From the NCBI GenBank assembly GCA_004802705.1, contig SGPL01000360.1, forward strand, positions 1 through 34,411: a stretch of 34,411 nucleotides of DNA, given 5' to 3'. A program made the position numbers and the translations under genes. Source of the stretch: Bondarzewia mesenterica (lineage: Eukaryota; Basidiomycota; Agaricomycetes; Russulales; Bondarzewiaceae). Positions within the stretch are counted from its first letter, which is position 1, and every line of letters begins with the position of its first letter. Below the pieces are notes generated by a model. The model was given only the letters and a program-made list of their open reading frames with translations. It searched no databases and was not told where the DNA came from. This document shows positions 31,501 to 34,411 of the stretch, piece after piece.

Positions 31501-33550
31501 AAAGAGCAGACAAGTTGGGAGTGGAAAGATTCGTGTCCACTAGTGTACCCGTCGACCACTTTCTGAGGAAGGATCAGATGAACAATTCAGTAGGAGGCAT
31601 CTTTGTGTGCACGAAGCGTTGCTGACTGCATCACATCTCTATCAGAGTAAAGCATACCACAAACGCCAATATTCCTCACTTTTCGCAGTTCCTGAGCAGA
31701 ATGACGAGTATGGTTCTATGATTTTTGTACATGTTATATTCTAACAAAACCATTTTCAGGCCCCATGACGAAGGTTTCTCTCGTCCATTGGTCGAGTCAC
31801 TATTGGAACAACTAGAGGCGAGGCCGCTGCCATACTTGACGCCCAACGAGCATGCTCATCTGCTCGTTCTCATCCAAGCAACTCTAGAGGTGAGCTCACT
31901 ACACGATGTTCAGCCATTCTCAGCTCACTCTCAAGAAGGTTGACGAATCTAGACGCTCCTTGGACGCCAACGGACTGCGATACCTCATCTCTATGCGCTC
32001 CTTCTATATCCTCAACAAACGTGCGTCCGCACCTTCGAGTCCGGTGTCAAAAGGAAGCGTCGCCCGACGTACGGGATGGCGGGAGCGTCTGCGATACCGG
32101 GACATGATCTGGGCATTCCACAGTGAAAGCCAAGGCCTGCTCCTTTCTGCATCCTCTGCAGCGTGCAGTCAAAAAATGACATGGTCCGACGCAAGGGCGC
32201 TCGGCGTGTTCTTGTGGCTCAATTCATTAGATGTCCAGGTACGTTCGTCCTTTCAATCTGTCCGTCCCCGCCATGATTGTCGATTTGCGTTGCAGAAAGC
32301 ACATATGGAAGTCATAGCGCGGAATGAATACATGTCCGGCGACGCTCGTGACCCTGTTGCTTGTTCGCTCTTTTATTTCGCCCTTGGAAAGTCGAAGCTC
32401 GTGCATGGGCTTTGGAGGCAGGCGGCCTGGCATAAAGAGCAAGCGGTCATGCTCAAGTTCTTGTCGTACGACTTCAGCCAACCTCGCTGGCGCACGGCCG
32501 CTCTGAAGAATGCGTATGCCTTGCTGAGCAAACGTCGATTCGGTAAATCAATTTATATGTATCGTTGCCGAATGGACGTTGTTTGAAGATGCTTTCTTCT
32601 GACAGAGTATGCCGCCGCATTCTTCCTTCTGGGAGGCAGCCTGAAGGATGCCGTCCATGTATGCATCAAGCAGCTGGATGATTTCCAATTGGCCGTTGCC
32701 CTCGCTCGCATTGTTGAGCAAAGCGACGAGGGACTTATATTGCAGGACATCTTGAAGAACACGGTCATCCCTCTCGCCTTCAGCAGTGGCAATCGATGGC
32801 TGGCGAGCTGGGCGTTTTGGCTGCTCCGCCGTCGAGACCTTGCCGTCAGGATACTCGTGGTGCGTTCATGCGTCCTTTTTCCCAGCAGCAAAACGTCGAT
32901 ATACTGAACCGGCGAGGGCGTGAAGACGCCCTTGCAGGATATTGCGAGCTCGCTGGATGTCCAAATCGTGGATATTGGTAGCCAACATTATGACGATCCT
33001 GGTTTGGCGCTGCTGTTCTCCCAGCTCAAGTCCAAGACTCTGCAGACCGCCAAAGGGACGAGCGAGATCTCCGGCAGGGTGGAGTTCAACTTTGTGTTGC
33101 AGATCGCACGGGTTTTCACCAGAATGGGTAACGCTCGCTGGCCTCTGATTTTCAAAATATCCATTCACTCATTGATGATGCGTCCTAGGTTGTCACGTCC
33201 TCGCTCTCGATCTCGTCCGCTCGTGGTCCTTCGACAGACCTTCCACGGCCATCCATGAACAGCGCAAAGCCCCACCGAGCCCTCAGTCGCCTCGTCAATT
33301 CTTTGCTCTGGAGCCTGCGTTGCGCAGGCGATCGTCCATCATGATCGACATGGATGTATCGGAGGCGCCGCCCACACGAAGGGCTTCTCCGGAGCGTCGA
33401 GATGCGGAGCGAGCATCCGCTCCTGCGGCGAACGAGGTCATCAGGGAGGAGGGTGACCTGCTTGCGAGGAAGGCCGGGCTAGGGAGCCTGATGAAATCTG
33501 CAAAACAGGATGTCCAAGTACCAGAGTTCGACATGAATGCATTTTTCTGA
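28595..33550 (+). CDS. RAV1: RAVE complex protein Rav1, frameshifted in this sequence
   Basis: Scaffold of the RAVE complex (with Rav2 and Skp1), which promotes reassembly of V1 with Vo of the vacuolar ATPase; DMXL proteins are the animal relatives. Eighteen exons from ATG 28595 to TGA 33550 encode about 1333 aa if one extra base is discounted. Exon starts are 28595, 28729, 28932, 29131, 29279, 29394, 29558, 29947, 30397, 30920, 31450, 31646, 31760, 31936, 32296, 32606, 32926 and 33189. The N-terminal half is WD-type beta-propeller sequence (GMKLIVASMGARVAAWSLSG, TLRIFLPVLDSP). The Rav1p C-terminal domain follows, with GLRYLISMRSFYILN, VIARNEY, WHKEQAVMLKFLSYDFSQP and WRTAALKNAYALLSKRRF. Exon 30920-31391 changes frame at CCCC 31051-31054, between SDLDWSATP and SQSILAVGFAHRVELLC. 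Intron 30347-30396 is GC-AG. The acceptor at 31935 or 31938 is ambiguous. Confidence 0.94.
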
Positions 33551-33791
33551 CCTGTAGCGGATTGCTGGCATGTCTTGTCGCTCGCGTTATCGCATTCAAA
33601 GGATAGCAGCGGCACACCCGACGACGAAGATGCATTCCATAATGTCAAATTTAGTTCAAATGATTGTACAAAATTCATGTCTGTTGCTGCTGTGCTCCCG
33701 CTGAATCCAAAAAATGCCTCGGAGAAAGAGAAACTAGAAGAACGAAGACGAAAAGACTAGAGTAGAAATGTGGACTCCTCAGGCTCATCTA

Positions 33792-34411
33792 TCAGGGCTC
33801 TGCTTCAACCTCACGCTTCTTGAGGATGAGGTCCGACCCAATAACCCTCTTCCACACGTCCTGGACGACTTCGACAACAGTCTCGAAGTGAGAAGTCGCG
33901 TCGTAAGAATCAGTGATGAAGATATTGTCATCCCTGCCGTCGGACGTTGGCGTGTACAGAGGCGTGACAGAGACGAACCTAAGGGAAGAAAAATTGAAAA
34001 CATGAGGTACACTAGTAACAGTTCGAAATTTGCGTACTTGTCGAGAATAGGACCAAGGAGTGCAAGGCCGGGTTGGATCTCGTTCTCGGGGGCGCTGGTC
34101 TCAACGATAGTGCTGACGATGGCAACGTAGACATCCTTTGCGCAGACATTGTGTGTAGAAGAGACCATAGCAATGTAGATGTCTGTCACAAAGCATCAGA
34201 AAGCCAGAGGGCAATCAAGATCCAAAGGCAACCCACCGTTCTTCCTGGAGACTTGGTTCTGGGGTATAATGAGCTGAACGCTGTCTAGGTCATCTGTGCC
34301 AGGGATCGGGTGGTTGAGGAGGCAAATAGCGCGGACGACCTTGCCCTCTTCAACGACGCGGACCTTTCCAACGTCGTTGCTACCGGCACCGAAATAGCTA
34401 GGGTCGCCGAT
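33792..34411 (-). CDS. GDI1: Rab GDP-dissociation inhibitor, 3' part
   Basis: Extracts prenylated GDP-bound Rab proteins from membranes and recycles them in vesicle transport. Only the last three exons are in the window: 34411-34237 (cut by the edge, in phase from its first base), 34182-34038 and 33978-33792, encoding 168 residues before the TGA. Sequence matching the family includes [77 protein letters not shown] and a basic tail [12 protein letters not shown]. The gene converges with RAV1, with 241 bp between stop codons. Confidence 0.95.

Noticed and set aside
1..34411. CRISPR array, insertion sequence, prophage or operon-like cluster
   Set aside because: The sequence is intron-rich fungal DNA with monocistronic genes on both strands. 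No regularly spaced repeats, transposase or phage genes were seen.

Overview
This is nuclear DNA from a basidiomycete fungus, most likely an Agaricomycete close to the Polyporales. Genes are dense and broken by many 45-75 nt introns, mostly with GTGCGT, GTACGT or GTGAGT donors. The products are eukaryotic housekeeping proteins plus an F-box protein and a protein of unknown function of a kind I associate with Polyporales genomes. The lineage call rests on remembered protein similarity; no search was run. I see no prokaryotic, viral or transposon-derived gene.

Layout, left to right: (1) 271-2960 (-), a KRE6/SKN1-type beta-1,6-glucan synthesis protein; (2) 3211-4555 (+), a likely SNAPc subunit 1 (snRNA gene transcription), divergent from the first gene; (3) 5525-7949 (-), a second KRE6/SKN1 paralogue; (4) 8539-12099 (-), a UBE2O-like E2/E3 ubiquitin ligase; (5) 13088-14897 (+), an F-box protein; (6) 15720-17698 (+), N-acetylglutamate synthase (arginine synthesis) with a Gcn4-type TGACTCA site beside its TATA box; (7) 17916-19370 (-), an unknown protein with an unresolved 5' end; (8) 20243-22849 (-), tyrosyl-DNA phosphodiesterase; (9) 22850-23661, a repeat-bearing spacer rich in GACGTC; (10) 23662-25174 (-), a mitochondrial carnitine/acylcarnitine carrier; (11) 25507-28343 (-), a five-domain fasciclin membrane protein; (12) 28595-33550 (+), RAV1 of the RAVE V-ATPase assembly complex; (13) 33792-34411 (-), the 3' part of a Rab GDP-dissociation inhibitor, cut by the window edge.

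The genes do not form one pathway, as expected for a fungal chromosome. The two cell-wall paralogues are local duplicates with a foreign gene between them. Exon models were built by hand by matching reading phase across GT-AG (twice GC-AG) introns, and nearly all exons join in phase. Two genes, TDP1 and RAV1, each carry a single extra base in a homopolymer that breaks an otherwise intact frame.

No wholly new system stands out. The most unusual features are at gene-structure level: exons of 7, 9 and 14 nt, two GC-AG introns, intron differences between the tandem paralogues, the two homopolymer frameshifts, the GACGTC-rich repeats upstream of TDP1, and a fungal SNAPC1 candidate.
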